Positions 52,023 through 61,167 of a stretch of 64,000 bases of DNA are shown here, piece by piece. The stretch comes from Porcincola sp945869225. GTDB lineage: Bacteria; Bacillota; Clostridia; Lachnospirales; Lachnospiraceae. Within the stretch, counting starts at the first letter, position 1. Each line of letters starts with the position of its first letter. The notes under the pieces were generated by a model. That model was not told the origin of the DNA and did no database searches. It saw nothing but the letters and a program-made list of their open reading frames with translations. The stretch covers positions 1-64,000 of the forward strand of contig NZ_JBQKGW010000002.1 in NCBI RefSeq assembly GCF_052118625.1, read 5' to 3'. The position numbers and the translations under genes were made by a program.

Positions 52023-54146
52023 TCAGGTTCCGCTGAACATCAGGTCACCGTAGGACGGCATCGGCCACATATCCTTGTCGACAATCATCTCCAGCCTGTC
52101 AACCGGAGCGCGGAGTTCAGCCATGACCGGTGTGACATCATAGTGATAGAAGACAGCGCGTTCTCTTCCCTCCGGCTTCTTCTCTGCCTCGTCTGTGATC
52201 TGGATCAGTTTCTGAAGACCAGCCTTTGTTTCCGCAAGAAGGCCTGTCGATTCAGCAAGCAGATCCTTCTCGACAGATGCATCCGCTCCTGCCTGTGTAA
52301 GCGCTATCACGGTGTCCGCCAGGCTTCTGTTCCAGCGGATCACAGCCGGGATGATCGACTTGGAAGCCATGTCAATCATCGTCGCTGCCTCGATATGCGT
52401 GTTCTTCGCATACGTCTCATACTTGATCTCAACACGGGAAGCAAGTTCGGGCTTTGTGAAAACCTTGAACTTCTCGAACATGCTGACTGACTTTTCGCTC
52501 TCAAGAGCCGGGATCGCGTCAACCATGGAGCGGAGATTCGGAAGTCCTCTTCTTTCGGCTTCCGCCACCCACTCATCCGAATAACCGTTTCCATTGAAGA
52601 TGATTCGCTGATGGTCGTTCAGATACTGCTTGATCAGGTCATGTACCGCCACATCAAAGTCTTCCGCCTGCTCCAGGACATCGCACGCATCGGAAAATGC
52701 CTCTGCCACAATGGTATCCAGCACAATATTCGGGGCCGCAACCGAATCGCGGGATCCGAGCATACGGAACTCAAACTTGTTGCCGGTGAAGGCAAACGGG
52801 CTTGTGCGGTTTCTGTCGGTTGCATCCTTCGTGAAGTCCGGCAGTGTGCTGACACCCGTCTGGAGTTTTCCGCCCTTCAGGGAGGAGGTTGCATTGCCAG
52901 TCTTCACCAGCTGAGAAACCACATCCTGGAGCTGATCACCCAGGAACACGGAAATGATTGCTGGCGGTGCCTCATTCGCACCAAGACGCTGGTCGTTTCC
53001 TGTGTCAGCAGCGGACTCTCTGAGCAGATCTGCATGCTCATCGACCGCCTTCAGAATGCAGGCGAGCACCAGCAGGAACTGGACGTTCTGATGAGGCGTC
53101 TTGCCCGGATCGAGCAGGTTGATGCCATCATCGGTCATCAGGGACCAGTTGTTGTGCTTGCCTGAGCCGTTGACCCCTGCAAACGGTTTCTCATGAAGCA
53201 GGCATCTCATATGATGCTTTGCCGCGATTCTCTTGAGTGTCTGCATGACGATGTGGTTGTTGTCTACAGCCAGGGATGCATTCTCATAGATGACTGCCAG
53301 CTCATGCTGTGCCGGAGCCACCTCGTTGTGCTGGGTCTTTGCCGGGACGCCAAGCTTCCAGAGCTCCTTGTTGACATCTCTCATGAACGCAGCAACTCTC
53401 TGGCGGAGGGTTCCGAAGTAGTGATCATCCAGCTCCTGCCCCTTCGGCGGCATCGCTCCGAACAGGGTTCTGCCTGTGTAGACGAGATCCTTTCTCTGCT
53501 TGAATGCATCCTCGTCAACCAGGAAATACTCCTGTTCCGGTCCGACAGATGGCGTCACTTTTTTAGACTTGTTGTTTCCGAAGAGTCTCAGCAGCCTGAG
53601 AGACTGTGTATTGATCGCGTCCATCGAACGAAGAAGCGGTGTCTTGAAATCCAGCGCCTCTCCTGTATAGGAGCAGAACGCAGTCGGGATGCAGAGAATC
53701 GGACCGGCAGCGTCATTGCGCACGAACGCCGGGCTGGTTGGATCCCATGCCGTATATCCTCTGGCCTCGAAGGTTGCCCGAAGTCCGCCTGATGGGAAGG
53801 AGGAAGCATCCGGTTCACCCTTGATCAGTTCCTTTCCGGAAAACTCCATCAGAACCGTCCCGTCCGGTCTCGGAGCCGTGATGAAGGAGTCATGCTTCTC
53901 CGCTGTCACACCGGTCAGCGGCTGGAACCAATGGGTGAAATGGGTCGCTCCCTTTTCAATTGCCCACTGCTTCATCGCGCCGGCAATGGCATCCGCCACA
54001 TGGATGTCGAGATCCTTTCCTTCCTCGATGGTTTTATGGAGCTCTCTGTAGACGCTCTTCGGAAGGCGCTGCTGCATCACCTTGTCACTGAACACATCCT
54101 CGCCGAAGATATCGGCGACATTGAACCGTTCTCCCGTCTCACTCAT
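52023..54146 (-). CDS. glnA: Glutamine synthetase type III
   Basis: Joins ammonia and glutamate with ATP. The 707-residue length and the order of motifs are those of GSIII (GlnN), not the 450-residue GSI: ATHFTHWFQPLTG, EKHDSFI, SSFPSGGLRATFEARGYTAWDP near the N-terminus, VGPEQEYFLVD, EVAPAQHE, HEKPFAGVNGSGKHNNWS (catalytic, about residue 320) and the late FEFRMLGSRDSVAAPN. AGGAAAGG precedes ATG 54146. The leader carries a terminator-like hairpin. It is followed by a strong terminator, so it is likely monocistronic. Confidence 0.95.
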   Translation of the reverse strand: MSETGERFNVADIFGEDVFSDKVMQQRLPKSVYRELHKTIEEGKDLDIHVADAIAGAMKQWAIEKGATHFTHWFQPLTGVTAEKHDSFITAPRPDGTVLMEFSGKELIKGEPDASSFPSGGLRATFEARGYTAWDPTSPAFVRNDAAGPILCIPTAFCSYTGEALDFKTPLLRSMDAINTQSLRLLRLFGNNKSKKVTPSVGPEQEYFLVDEDAFKQRKDLVYTGRTLFGAMPPKGQELDDHYFGTLRQRVAAFMRDVNKELWKLGVPAKTQHNEVAPAQHELAVIYENASLAVDNNHIVMQTLKRIAAKHHMRCLLHEKPFAGVNGSGKHNNWSLMTDDGINLLDPGKTPHQNVQFLLVLACILKAVDEHADLLRESAADTGNDQRLGANEAPPAIISVFLGDQLQDVVSQLVKTGNATSSLKGGKLQTGVSTLPDFTKDATDRNRTSPFAFTGNKFEFRMLGSRDSVAAPNIVLDTIVAEAFSDACDVLEQAEDFDVAVHDLIKQYLNDHQRIIFNGNGYSDEWVAEAERRGLPNLRSMVDAIPALESEKSVSMFEKFKVFTKPELASRVEIKYETYAKNTHIEAATMIDMASKSIIPAVIRWNRSLADTVIALTQAGADASVEKDLLAESTGLLAETKAGLQKLIQITDEAEKKPEGRERAVFYHYDVTPVMAELRAPVDRLEMIVDKDMWPMPSYGDLMFSGT

Positions 54147-54268
54147 ACGCTCTTTTCCTTTCCTGTTAGGAATTCTGCCCGCCCGGGCACGCCTCTTTCT
54201 GGCGTAGGCGCCCCTTCAACCTTCTTCTTGCCAGCCGCCTGGATGGCGCCTGCGGGCTGAATACGCGA

Positions 54269-54304
54269 AAAGGGACATTCCGAATCAATTCGGAATGCCC
54301 CTTT
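54269..54304 (-). promoter_or_regulatory. Terminator-like hairpin in the glnA leader
   Basis: AAAGGG and CATTCCGAAT (54269-54285) pair with ATTCGGAATG and CCCTTT (54288-54304), one mismatch, followed on the minus strand by TTTTCG. About 120 nt remain before the glnA start and contain further GC-rich pairing. It could be an attenuator for glnA or the terminator of the upstream binding-protein gene's antisense side. The 266-nt gap holds no gene. Confidence 0.55.
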
Positions 54305-54412
54305 GCCATCCGTTGCCTGTACTGTACACCTATACGCCGGGATATGCAAGCATTTTTTTGATTTTGCGCCGGAAGGAAAAATTTTCTGATATCTGCCCGG
54401 GTTCAGCTCTTT

Positions 54413-55522
54413 TTATTTCTTCTCTGTCTCCCCAACATTCATGTAGACATCTTCCCTCAGATGGAACCCTCCGTCGATAATCACTTTGTCCATATTGTTC
54501 TTTGTGACCGCAACCGGGTCGATCCTGTAGTACGGGACATCCCAGGTCCCGTCGCTGATGGTCCCGCTGACCTTGATCTCTGCATCCTCTCCGGTGATGT
54601 CCTCCCCTTTCGCCAGCGCAACGGTCAGCCGGGCGGCCACCTGAGCCTCCTCCTCGACGGACTTGTAGACGCTCATCGTCTGTGTTCCCTCGACGATCCG
54701 CTGACAGCCTGACAGATCGGCATCCTGCCCGACAACCGGAACGATCCCCGCGAGCTTGTGCTCCGTGAGCGCCTTGATCGCCTGTCCCGCCAGATCATCA
54801 TTGCCGCACATAACGCCGTCCACACTTCCTCCGTTTTTCTCGAGTCCGTCGTTGACAGCATCGAAGGCCAGCTCGGCGAGCCAGTTGTCGCAGTAAGTAG
54901 AATAGACAATGTTCAGCCTGGAGTCCTTGAGCTCCTGCTCGAAGCCGTGACGGACCTGCGTGGTATTGTTATCGGAGGCAGACCCCAGGATTTCAAAGAC
55001 ATCGCCGCCTTCCGGCAGGGAATCTTCCAGTGCCTGCGCCATCAGGGTCCCGACCTTCTCATTGTCAAACGACACATACAGATCAGTCCCGGCGTTCAGA
55101 ATCAGCCTGTCATAACAGACCACGCGAATGCCTGCGTCCTTCGCCTCACTGATGACCTCTGAAAGCTTTGACGCATCGATGGCAACGATCACGATGGCAT
55201 TCATCTTTTTGCTGATCAGATAACGAATCTGCGCAATCTGCTCCGTCACCTCACCGTTTGCGTTCTGAACATTCACCTCCGCGCCGAGGCTCTGTGCCGT
55301 CGATACAAAGACATCCCGATCCCGCAGCCATCGCTCGATCACAAAAGAATCGAAGCTGATTCCGATCCTGACAGCGCCCTCTCCTGCCTCTTCCGCTTTC
55401 CTTCCCTCATGATCTGTCTCCGCGTATCTGCCGCACCCCGAGACCGCCAGCCCCAGCATCAGCGCAAAGGCCAGTGCGCAGGCCGCGTGCAGTCTCTCCT
55501 GTTTTCTTTTTCTTCCGCTCAT
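54413..55522 (-). CDS. Sugar-binding lipoprotein (ChvE/XylF type)
   Basis: A 369-residue periplasmic-binding-protein fold. The signal ends in the lipobox VSGC (Cys about 30). The mature part has RIGISFDSFVIERWLRDRD, RYLISKKMNAIVIVAID, VVCYDRLI, YVSFDNEKVG and VPVVGQDADLSG, the order seen in multiple-monosaccharide binding proteins. Its start overlaps the YesN stop by ATGA, so it is translated with the two-component genes. It may be a second sugar receptor for the importer or for the kinase. No transporter genes follow it. Confidence 0.9.
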   Translation of the reverse strand: MSGRKRKQERLHAACALAFALMLGLAVSGCGRYAETDHEGRKAEEAGEGAVRIGISFDSFVIERWLRDRDVFVSTAQSLGAEVNVQNANGEVTEQIAQIRYLISKKMNAIVIVAIDASKLSEVISEAKDAGIRVVCYDRLILNAGTDLYVSFDNEKVGTLMAQALEDSLPEGGDVFEILGSASDNNTTQVRHGFEQELKDSRLNIVYSTYCDNWLAELAFDAVNDGLEKNGGSVDGVMCGNDDLAGQAIKALTEHKLAGIVPVVGQDADLSGCQRIVEGTQTMSVYKSVEEEAQVAARLTVALAKGEDITGEDAEIKVSGTISDGTWDVPYYRIDPVAVTKNNMDKVIIDGGFHLREDVYMNVGETEKK

Positions 55523-57123
55523 GATCCGTCCGCCCTCAGATGTTCTCTGTACTCACTTGGCGTCATCCCTGTCTGCTTCTTGAAGATCCTGCTGAAATAG
55601 TTTGAATCCGCGTAACCGCTTGCCAGTCCGACCTCCTTGACCGATTCACTGCCCTTTGCCAGCATTTCCTTTGCCTTCCCGATCCGTATCTTCGTCAGGT
55701 ACTCGATGAAGTTTTCTCCAACCTCCTCCTTGAAAAGCTTTGAGAAGTAGTACGGGCTGACATTCACTTCCTTCGATACATCATCGAGAGAAATTTCCTT
55801 CATGTAATTCTCCCGGATGTACTTCTGTGCCTTCTGTACAATGCTTTCCGACTGTTCATCCGCCCTGTCCCTGATCCCGGAGGCAATCTGGGTCATGTGG
55901 AGAAAAAACCAGGTTCGAACCTCCTTCGGGCTGACCAGCGCGTTGATCTGCGTCAGGTAATCCTTCCGGTCGTTGTAGGCATAATTGATGGAACCGGCAT
56001 TGAAGGCATCAAACTCTGCCCGCATGACGAGCTCCAGTGCCTTCAGCCGCATGCTGTTCAAATCACTTGGGTCGTGCTGGAGAATCCAGTTGAAATAAAG
56101 GTCTGCCGCAGCCTGCATGCCCTCCACATCTCCCGCAGAAAGCTTTGCAAACATATCCCTCTCCGCTTCAATCGGATAGTCATCCTCATAGACACCAGAT
56201 GTCACGGCATCCTCGATGTGCGTGACCCGCGCCTTCGAGTTCTCCAGCGCCGCCTGCGCCTCCTGGTAGCTGATCTTCAGGTCCTGGAAGCGGTTCACCC
56301 GGCTGATGCCCGCCTTGAATTTCAGCTTTGTCTTCTCCTCCAGCTTGGTCAGAATTTTCCGGGTCTGTTCGATGATCTCGATCCGTCGCTCATATTCGAT
56401 CTGGTTCTTCTGCGATGGAACGACAACGAGGATCTGGTTGGACATTACCGGACCGACGATGCAGCGGATGTAAGACTTGATGATATCCCGCATGACAGCG
56501 TAGTGATCCTGACCCTCCACGCCGCTTCTGACCGTCGAAATCAGCCGTCCGTCCTCTCCGCTCTGTCCGAACCGAATCAGGCATGCGTAGGCGTACTTTT
56601 CTGTGATATCCAGAAGCTGCAGGTAGCTGCTGCCGTCTGTCACACGGTCGGACATTACCATCTCCGAGACAAAACCACTCTCCACAACAGGAAGAACAGT
56701 CTGAAGCTTTTCCTGAATCCGGAGCTGATCCGAGCGCTGACTGCGAAGCCTGTCCACCTCCGCGATGGCTTCCGTCACCGTGTCGATGATGGTCTGGCGT
56801 GAAACCGGCTTCATCAGATATTTGCTGACACCCAGCGAAATGGCCTCCTTTGCATAGTCAAATTCATCATATGCCGACAGGATATAGAAAAGCGCTGTAC
56901 TGTTAAAGCTGCGGATTTCCCTGATCGCCTGAATCCCATTGATCCCGGGCATCCGGATATCCATGAATACGATATCCGGGTGAAAGCTTTCTGCCTGCTC
57001 GATCGCTGACCGTCCGCTCTTGGCCGTCGAGACCGTGATCCTTTCCCCGAACTGTTTCCGGATGATCTCCGTGAACGATTCCAGCATGATCCCCTCATCG
57101 TCCGCGATCAGAAGTCTGTACAT
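55519..57123 (-). CDS. Response regulator, YesN/AraC type
   Basis: A 534-residue regulator. The receiver domain (1-120) has IADDEGIM with the acidic pair, the phosphoryl Asp in IVFMDIRMPG (about 54) and the Lys in YLMKPVS (about 104). A long linker domain follows, and the C-terminus has two AraC helix-turn-helix motifs (ISLDDVSKEVNVSPYYFSKLF and VKEVGLASGYADSNYFSRIFKK). AAAGGAG lies 5 nt before ATG 57123, so upstream ATGs are rejected. It pairs with the kinase 95 nt upstream and probably activates the sugar genes. Confidence 0.93.
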   Translation of the reverse strand: MYRLLIADDEGIMLESFTEIIRKQFGERITVSTAKSGRSAIEQAESFHPDIVFMDIRMPGINGIQAIREIRSFNSTALFYILSAYDEFDYAKEAISLGVSKYLMKPVSRQTIIDTVTEAIAEVDRLRSQRSDQLRIQEKLQTVLPVVESGFVSEMVMSDRVTDGSSYLQLLDITEKYAYACLIRFGQSGEDGRLISTVRSGVEGQDHYAVMRDIIKSYIRCIVGPVMSNQILVVVPSQKNQIEYERRIEIIEQTRKILTKLEEKTKLKFKAGISRVNRFQDLKISYQEAQAALENSKARVTHIEDAVTSGVYEDDYPIEAERDMFAKLSAGDVEGMQAAADLYFNWILQHDPSDLNSMRLKALELVMRAEFDAFNAGSINYAYNDRKDYLTQINALVSPKEVRTWFFLHMTQIASGIRDRADEQSESIVQKAQKYIRENYMKEISLDDVSKEVNVSPYYFSKLFKEEVGENFIEYLTKIRIGKAKEMLAKGSESVKEVGLASGYADSNYFSRIFKKQTGMTPSEYREHLRADGS

Positions 57124-57218
57124 TCTGTCTCCTTTCGTTCCTTCCAGGCTGCTTCCGGCAACACCGCACTCACCTGCAGAGTATCTGGCCATGCCAGAAG
57201 CCGTCCGCAGGTATGTTC

Positions 57219-58781
57219 TCAACGCAGCGGCAGAAACACCGTCACCTGCGTCCCCAGCCCAGGCCCGTCGCTGCTGACTCTCAGCAGGCCTTCTCTTCCA
57301 TAGTACAGCGCCAGTCTTGCCATGACGTTGCCCATCGCAACACCAGCCGTCCCGTCATTTCCTGCACCGGCAAGGCTGTCTGGAACAGTCCCGCCGCCGT
57401 CCGTCTCAGGCACTCCGCTGCCGTCTGTCTTTCCTCTGCCGCCTTCCATCAGACACATAATCTGATCGGCTGTCATCCCGGCGCCGTTGTCAGAAACAGT
57501 CACCATCACAGCCGGCCGGCCGTCCGGCGCGTCCTCTCCATCCGCCATCTCCACATAAAGCCAGATCCGTCCATGCTCATGGTCATCGTGGATGCCGTGC
57601 TGGACAGCATTCTCTACGATTGGCTGAAGCGTCATCGACGGCATCGTGATGTCTGACAGACGGATATCCTGATCAAGAATCTTTTCAAAATGAATGTCTC
57701 CGGAAAACCTCACATTCAGAATATAGATGTAATTGTCCACAAGCTCCAGCTCCTCCTCAAGAGAAGCCGATCCTCCGGTTTTCTGGACATCATAGCGGAA
57801 AAAATCTGCCATCCGTCCAAGATAGTTCTGCGTCCGGTCCGCTCCCTCCAGTGCGGCGAGCTGTGAGCCGGCATTGAGACTGTTGAACAGAAAGTGCGGG
57901 TTGATCTGCGCCTGCAGGAAGTTCAGCTGTGCTTCCTTGAGATGAGCCTGCATCGCAAGCGCATTCTCCTTCATCCTGGATTCCTTCTCCATCGAAGCTC
58001 TCTGCCGCTCAATATAGTCCCGGATGGAAAACAGCATCTTCCGGAATGCATGAGTCACCACAGCAATCTCGTCGCCGCTTCCGGTCTCCCTGACATCCAC
58101 ATCGAAGTCCCCGGCTGCCACCCTGTCTGCTGCTCCGGCCAGTTCCTTGAGCGGACCGAAAATCGCCCGGATCAGCATGACCGCAAGGAACATTGCCATC
58201 ACAAAGGCTGTCAGAATCATCACCATGCTGGATGCCTCCAGCACCCCCATCGTGTTCTGCAGCATCTGGTAATTTCTGCTGTTTTGAGAGAAACGCCGGC
58301 TGTTCAGCGCATAGACAGCATCGTCAATGTAACCGTTCAGCCGTTTGGAATCGGCATATTTTCTGCGGTATTCCTCTACATTTCTCCCTCTTTTTGCCTG
58401 GATCGCCTTCTCGGAAGCTTCGAGATAGGCCTCCGACATCTCCCGGATATTCTTCTCAAGCATCAGCGTCGGGCTGCTGATGTTCTGATCGTTGAAGGAA
58501 GTGGTGATTTCTCTCAGATCTTCCTCATACCGGTAGAAATTCTCCAGAGATGAACTTCCCCTCGTACTCAGGTAGTCATACATGGAGGCCCCAACCTTGT
58601 CCAGTGTGTCGCTGAGCTTTACAATCGTGGAGTTTGACACGAACACCGAGTCGATTGTCTGAACCATCGTGCGCGTCTGTCGGAATACATAGAGGTTCAC
58701 CGCAAGCACTAGCAGCATCATACCCACCATGATCATGATCAGGCGGCTCTGGATGGAGCGGTTTTCTCTGCCTTTTCTCAT
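57219..58781 (-). CDS. Sensor histidine kinase, YesM type
   Basis: A 520-residue membrane kinase. Helix 1 is about residues 13-33 (LIMIMVGMMLLVLAVNLYVF), an extracellular helical sensor follows to about 170, then helix 2 (MVMILTAFVMAMFLAVMLI) and a HAMP domain. The phospho-acceptor His is in AQINPHFLFNSLNAG (about 290) of the His_kinase family, and the ATPase has VENAVQHGIHDD and VSDNGAGM. A Gly-rich insert (GGRGKTDGSGVPETDGGG) sits in the ATP lid. The ATG overlaps the upstream binding-protein stop by 4 nt. It likely reads sugar status through that anchored binding protein. Confidence 0.93.
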   Translation of the reverse strand: MRKGRENRSIQSRLIMIMVGMMLLVLAVNLYVFRQTRTMVQTIDSVFVSNSTIVKLSDTLDKVGASMYDYLSTRGSSSLENFYRYEEDLREITTSFNDQNISSPTLMLEKNIREMSEAYLEASEKAIQAKRGRNVEEYRRKYADSKRLNGYIDDAVYALNSRRFSQNSRNYQMLQNTMGVLEASSMVMILTAFVMAMFLAVMLIRAIFGPLKELAGAADRVAAGDFDVDVRETGSGDEIAVVTHAFRKMLFSIRDYIERQRASMEKESRMKENALAMQAHLKEAQLNFLQAQINPHFLFNSLNAGSQLAALEGADRTQNYLGRMADFFRYDVQKTGGSASLEEELELVDNYIYILNVRFSGDIHFEKILDQDIRLSDITMPSMTLQPIVENAVQHGIHDDHEHGRIWLYVEMADGEDAPDGRPAVMVTVSDNGAGMTADQIMCLMEGGRGKTDGSGVPETDGGGTVPDSLAGAGNDGTAGVAMGNVMARLALYYGREGLLRVSSDGPGLGTQVTVFLPLR

Positions 58782-59812
58782 CCGTCCTCACCTCCATCCA
58801 TATCCTTCGACAGGTTTTTCATGCGAAGATACTGATAGACGTTCTTCGCGTTCACGGTCTGCAGACTGATATTGTAATAATCACTGACATGGCCGGTGTC
58901 CAGATACTCATTCAGTGCACCGACAGCACTGTGTCCAAGCGAATCTGTATCGATGGTCAGCGCGGCGGGGATGAGTTCCCGCTGAATGGCAGAAAGCGTC
59001 ATGTCGGCCGTATAGTATCCGATTACCTGTACACGGTCGACCAGATTGTTATCGATGATCGTCTGGATCGCGCAGTCTGTCTGGACGGATGTCTCACAGA
59101 TCAGAATATCCGGAACGCTGTCGCCCATCAGGAGGTTGCGGATTGTCTCCTCCGCATCAAAATCCTCGCCGCTGTCGGCCAGCACTGCGCTGAGGGAAAT
59201 CGTGGCTCCGTCCGCTCCTTTTTCTTTCACGGTCTGAGTCATCTGCGAATAGAGCAGATTCAGCTCCCCCTCCGTATCTCCGTTATCCGTCAGGACGCAC
59301 ACCTTGTTCTCCCCCTTGTGAAGAAGGGAAAGCAGCTGATCGCCATATAGTCTCCCCCGCTCATAATTCGAGAATCCGACATAGCTGATTCTTGGGGAGT
59401 CCTCGATGTCACGAAGCAGGGTCACGACCGGAATCCCTCTGCTCTGGGCATCGCTGACGGCAGCCTTCAGATCCTTTTCGGTGCTTTCATACAGAAGAAT
59501 TCCGTCGACCTGCTCTGCGACGCCTATCTCGATTCCTTCCTCATCGCTGTAGCGGGCTGATGTCTCCTGTCCGCACCACTCCAGATAGGCACCGCTCTCT
59601 CCGGCTGCCTTTGAAGCGGCACGAAATACATCCTGCCACATGTCAGAGGTATCAGAGGATATGAACAGATAATGGCGGTTGTAGACAGTGTTGTCCTGAG
59701 GCTGCCCGACGATCTGGTTGACATGGTTCTGATAGTAGATATATGTGCCAAGAAGGATCAGCCCGATCACCGACAGGCATGACACAACGGCTGCTGTCAC
59801 CTTTTTCATCAT
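58778..59812 (-). CDS. Membrane-anchored sugar-binding protein, likely co-sensor
   Basis: A 344-residue periplasmic-binding-protein fold with an N-terminal membrane helix (VVSCLSVIGLILLGTYIYY) that looks like an uncleaved anchor rather than a lipoprotein signal. The body shows HYLFISSDTSDMWQDVFRAA, EQVDGILLYESTEKDL, IPVVTLLRDIE and VIGYYTADM. It is fused by ATGA overlap to the kinase gene and lies between it and the importer genes. In Clostridium beijerinckii the anchored protein XylFII senses xylose and controls the LytS kinase; this arrangement is analogous. Ligand unknown. Confidence 0.85.
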   Translation of the reverse strand: MMKKVTAAVVSCLSVIGLILLGTYIYYQNHVNQIVGQPQDNTVYNRHYLFISSDTSDMWQDVFRAASKAAGESGAYLEWCGQETSARYSDEEGIEIGVAEQVDGILLYESTEKDLKAAVSDAQSRGIPVVTLLRDIEDSPRISYVGFSNYERGRLYGDQLLSLLHKGENKVCVLTDNGDTEGELNLLYSQMTQTVKEKGADGATISLSAVLADSGEDFDAEETIRNLLMGDSVPDILICETSVQTDCAIQTIIDNNLVDRVQVIGYYTADMTLSAIQRELIPAALTIDTDSLGHSAVGALNEYLDTGHVSDYYNISLQTVNAKNVYQYLRMKNLSKDMDGGEDG

Positions 59813-59954
59813 ATTCTGTCACTTCCTGCCTTTTCCATCCAACTCCTGCCTTTTCCTTCAATCGGAACAGGGCTGATTCACGTTTATCCTGCCCGATGCG
59901 GCGTCTCCGCCGTCATCTCATGCTCCTCACTCGATGAAACGCGGCCGCCTTCAT

Positions 59955-59993
59955 AAACAAGGCGGGAGTGCCCGCTCATGCAGGCACCCCCGC
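59955..59993 (-). terminator. Terminator after the importer permease gene
   Basis: GCGGG-A-GTGCC (59962-59972) pairs with GGCAC-C-CCCGC (59983-59993). The minus-strand tail is CTTGTTTATG, only weakly T-rich, so partial read-through into the sensor genes is possible. Confidence 0.6.
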
Positions 59994-60018
59994 TCAACAA
60001 ATCATGATCTGTTCCCGG

Positions 60019-61146
60019 TCAGGACTGTCCCTCGGTAGAAATGACATCGAAGATGACAGCTGCCAGCAGCACCGCGCCTTTTACAACATACTGCCAGGAA
60101 TCGCCGATGCCCATGATGGACATCCCCATGTTGATGATTCCAAGCAGGAGAGCACCGATCATGGCTCCTCCAACCGTTCCGGATCCACCGTATGCGGAGG
60201 CACCGCCGATAAAGCAGGAACCGATGGCATCCATCTCAAAGGAGTTGCCGGTAGAACCATTCACAGAACCGACGCGGGCTGCGACCAGAAGGCCTGCAAG
60301 TCCCGCAAGAAGTCCCATATTCGCATAAGCGATAAAGTAGACCTTCTTGGTATCAATTCCGGAAAGCTGCGTCGCCTTCTCATTGCCGCCGACCGCGTAA
60401 AAGTAACGGCCAAATGCGGTTTTCGATGTGATGAACGCATAGATCAGGCAGATTGCCAGAACCCAGATCAGCATGACCGGAATGCCTTTGTAAGCTTTCA
60501 GTTTGAAGCTGTACCAGATCACCAGTGCCGCGATGACAAACGCCTTGATGTAGTCGGAGGCAATGCTGTTCTGGCGGTATCCCTTCCTCGCCTTGCTCGC
60601 ACGGGAGCGTACTGTATTGATCACGACAACCACTGCAATGATAACACCAACAATCACCGCTGTCATCTGTCCCGGCACATAGGAGGTGAACACGTTCAGG
60701 AAGCTCTTGTTGGAAATGGCGACCGTCTTGTTGTCCAGGATGACACGGCCAAAGCCACGGAACATGAACATGCCGCCCAGTGTTGTGATGAATGGCGGAA
60801 TATGCATGTAGCCGATCCAGAACCCGTTCCACATACCGATCAGAAGTCCCATGATCAGACTGACGATGATGGTCGCAGCCGACCCCCAGCCCTTGCCGAG
60901 CATCGTCGCCGCAAATCCGCCGACCAGACAGATGACAGAACCGACGGACAGATCAATGTTACCGCCTGTCAGGATGCAGAGCAGCATACCACAGGCCATC
61001 ACCAGGACGTAGCCGTTCTGAAGCATCAGGTTTGACATGTTCTGCGGCTGCAGCAGCCTTCCGCCCGTCAGCCAGGAAAACAATGCGAAGACAACCACCA
61101 GGGCAATGACCATGGTATATTTTTTAAAGAAATCTCTCACTTTCAT
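60019..61146 (-). CDS. mmsB: Multiple-monosaccharide ABC importer permease
   Basis: A 375-residue permease of the CUT2/BPD_transp_2 type with about ten hydrophobic segments. CGMLLCILTGGNIDLSVGSVICL and the coupling-loop region YFYAVGGNEKATQLSGIDTKKV are diagnostic, followed by IGSCFIGGASAYGGSGTVGGAMIG. The N-terminus MKVRDFFKKYTMVIALVVV is normal for MmsB/GguB. It follows the ATPase gene by 21 nt. Substrates of the group include xylose, glucose, galactose and arabinose; choice cannot be made from sequence. Confidence 0.93.
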   Translation of the reverse strand: MKVRDFFKKYTMVIALVVVFALFSWLTGGRLLQPQNMSNLMLQNGYVLVMACGMLLCILTGGNIDLSVGSVICLVGGFAATMLGKGWGSAATIIVSLIMGLLIGMWNGFWIGYMHIPPFITTLGGMFMFRGFGRVILDNKTVAISNKSFLNVFTSYVPGQMTAVIVGVIIAVVVVINTVRSRASKARKGYRQNSIASDYIKAFVIAALVIWYSFKLKAYKGIPVMLIWVLAICLIYAFITSKTAFGRYFYAVGGNEKATQLSGIDTKKVYFIAYANMGLLAGLAGLLVAARVGSVNGSTGNSFEMDAIGSCFIGGASAYGGSGTVGGAMIGALLLGIINMGMSIMGIGDSWQYVVKGAVLLAAVIFDVISTEGQS

Positions 61147-61167
61147 CGCTTAAAGCTCCTTCCCTTC

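Noticed and set aside
54147..54412. T-box or known glutamine riboswitch before glnA
   Set aside because: No T-box sequence or recognisable glutamine-aptamer core was found. Only generic hairpins are visible.
59968..61035. 355-codon plus-strand frame opposite mmsB
   Set aside because: Covers the permease gene and its terminator. The product is His/Asp-rich without a known fold.
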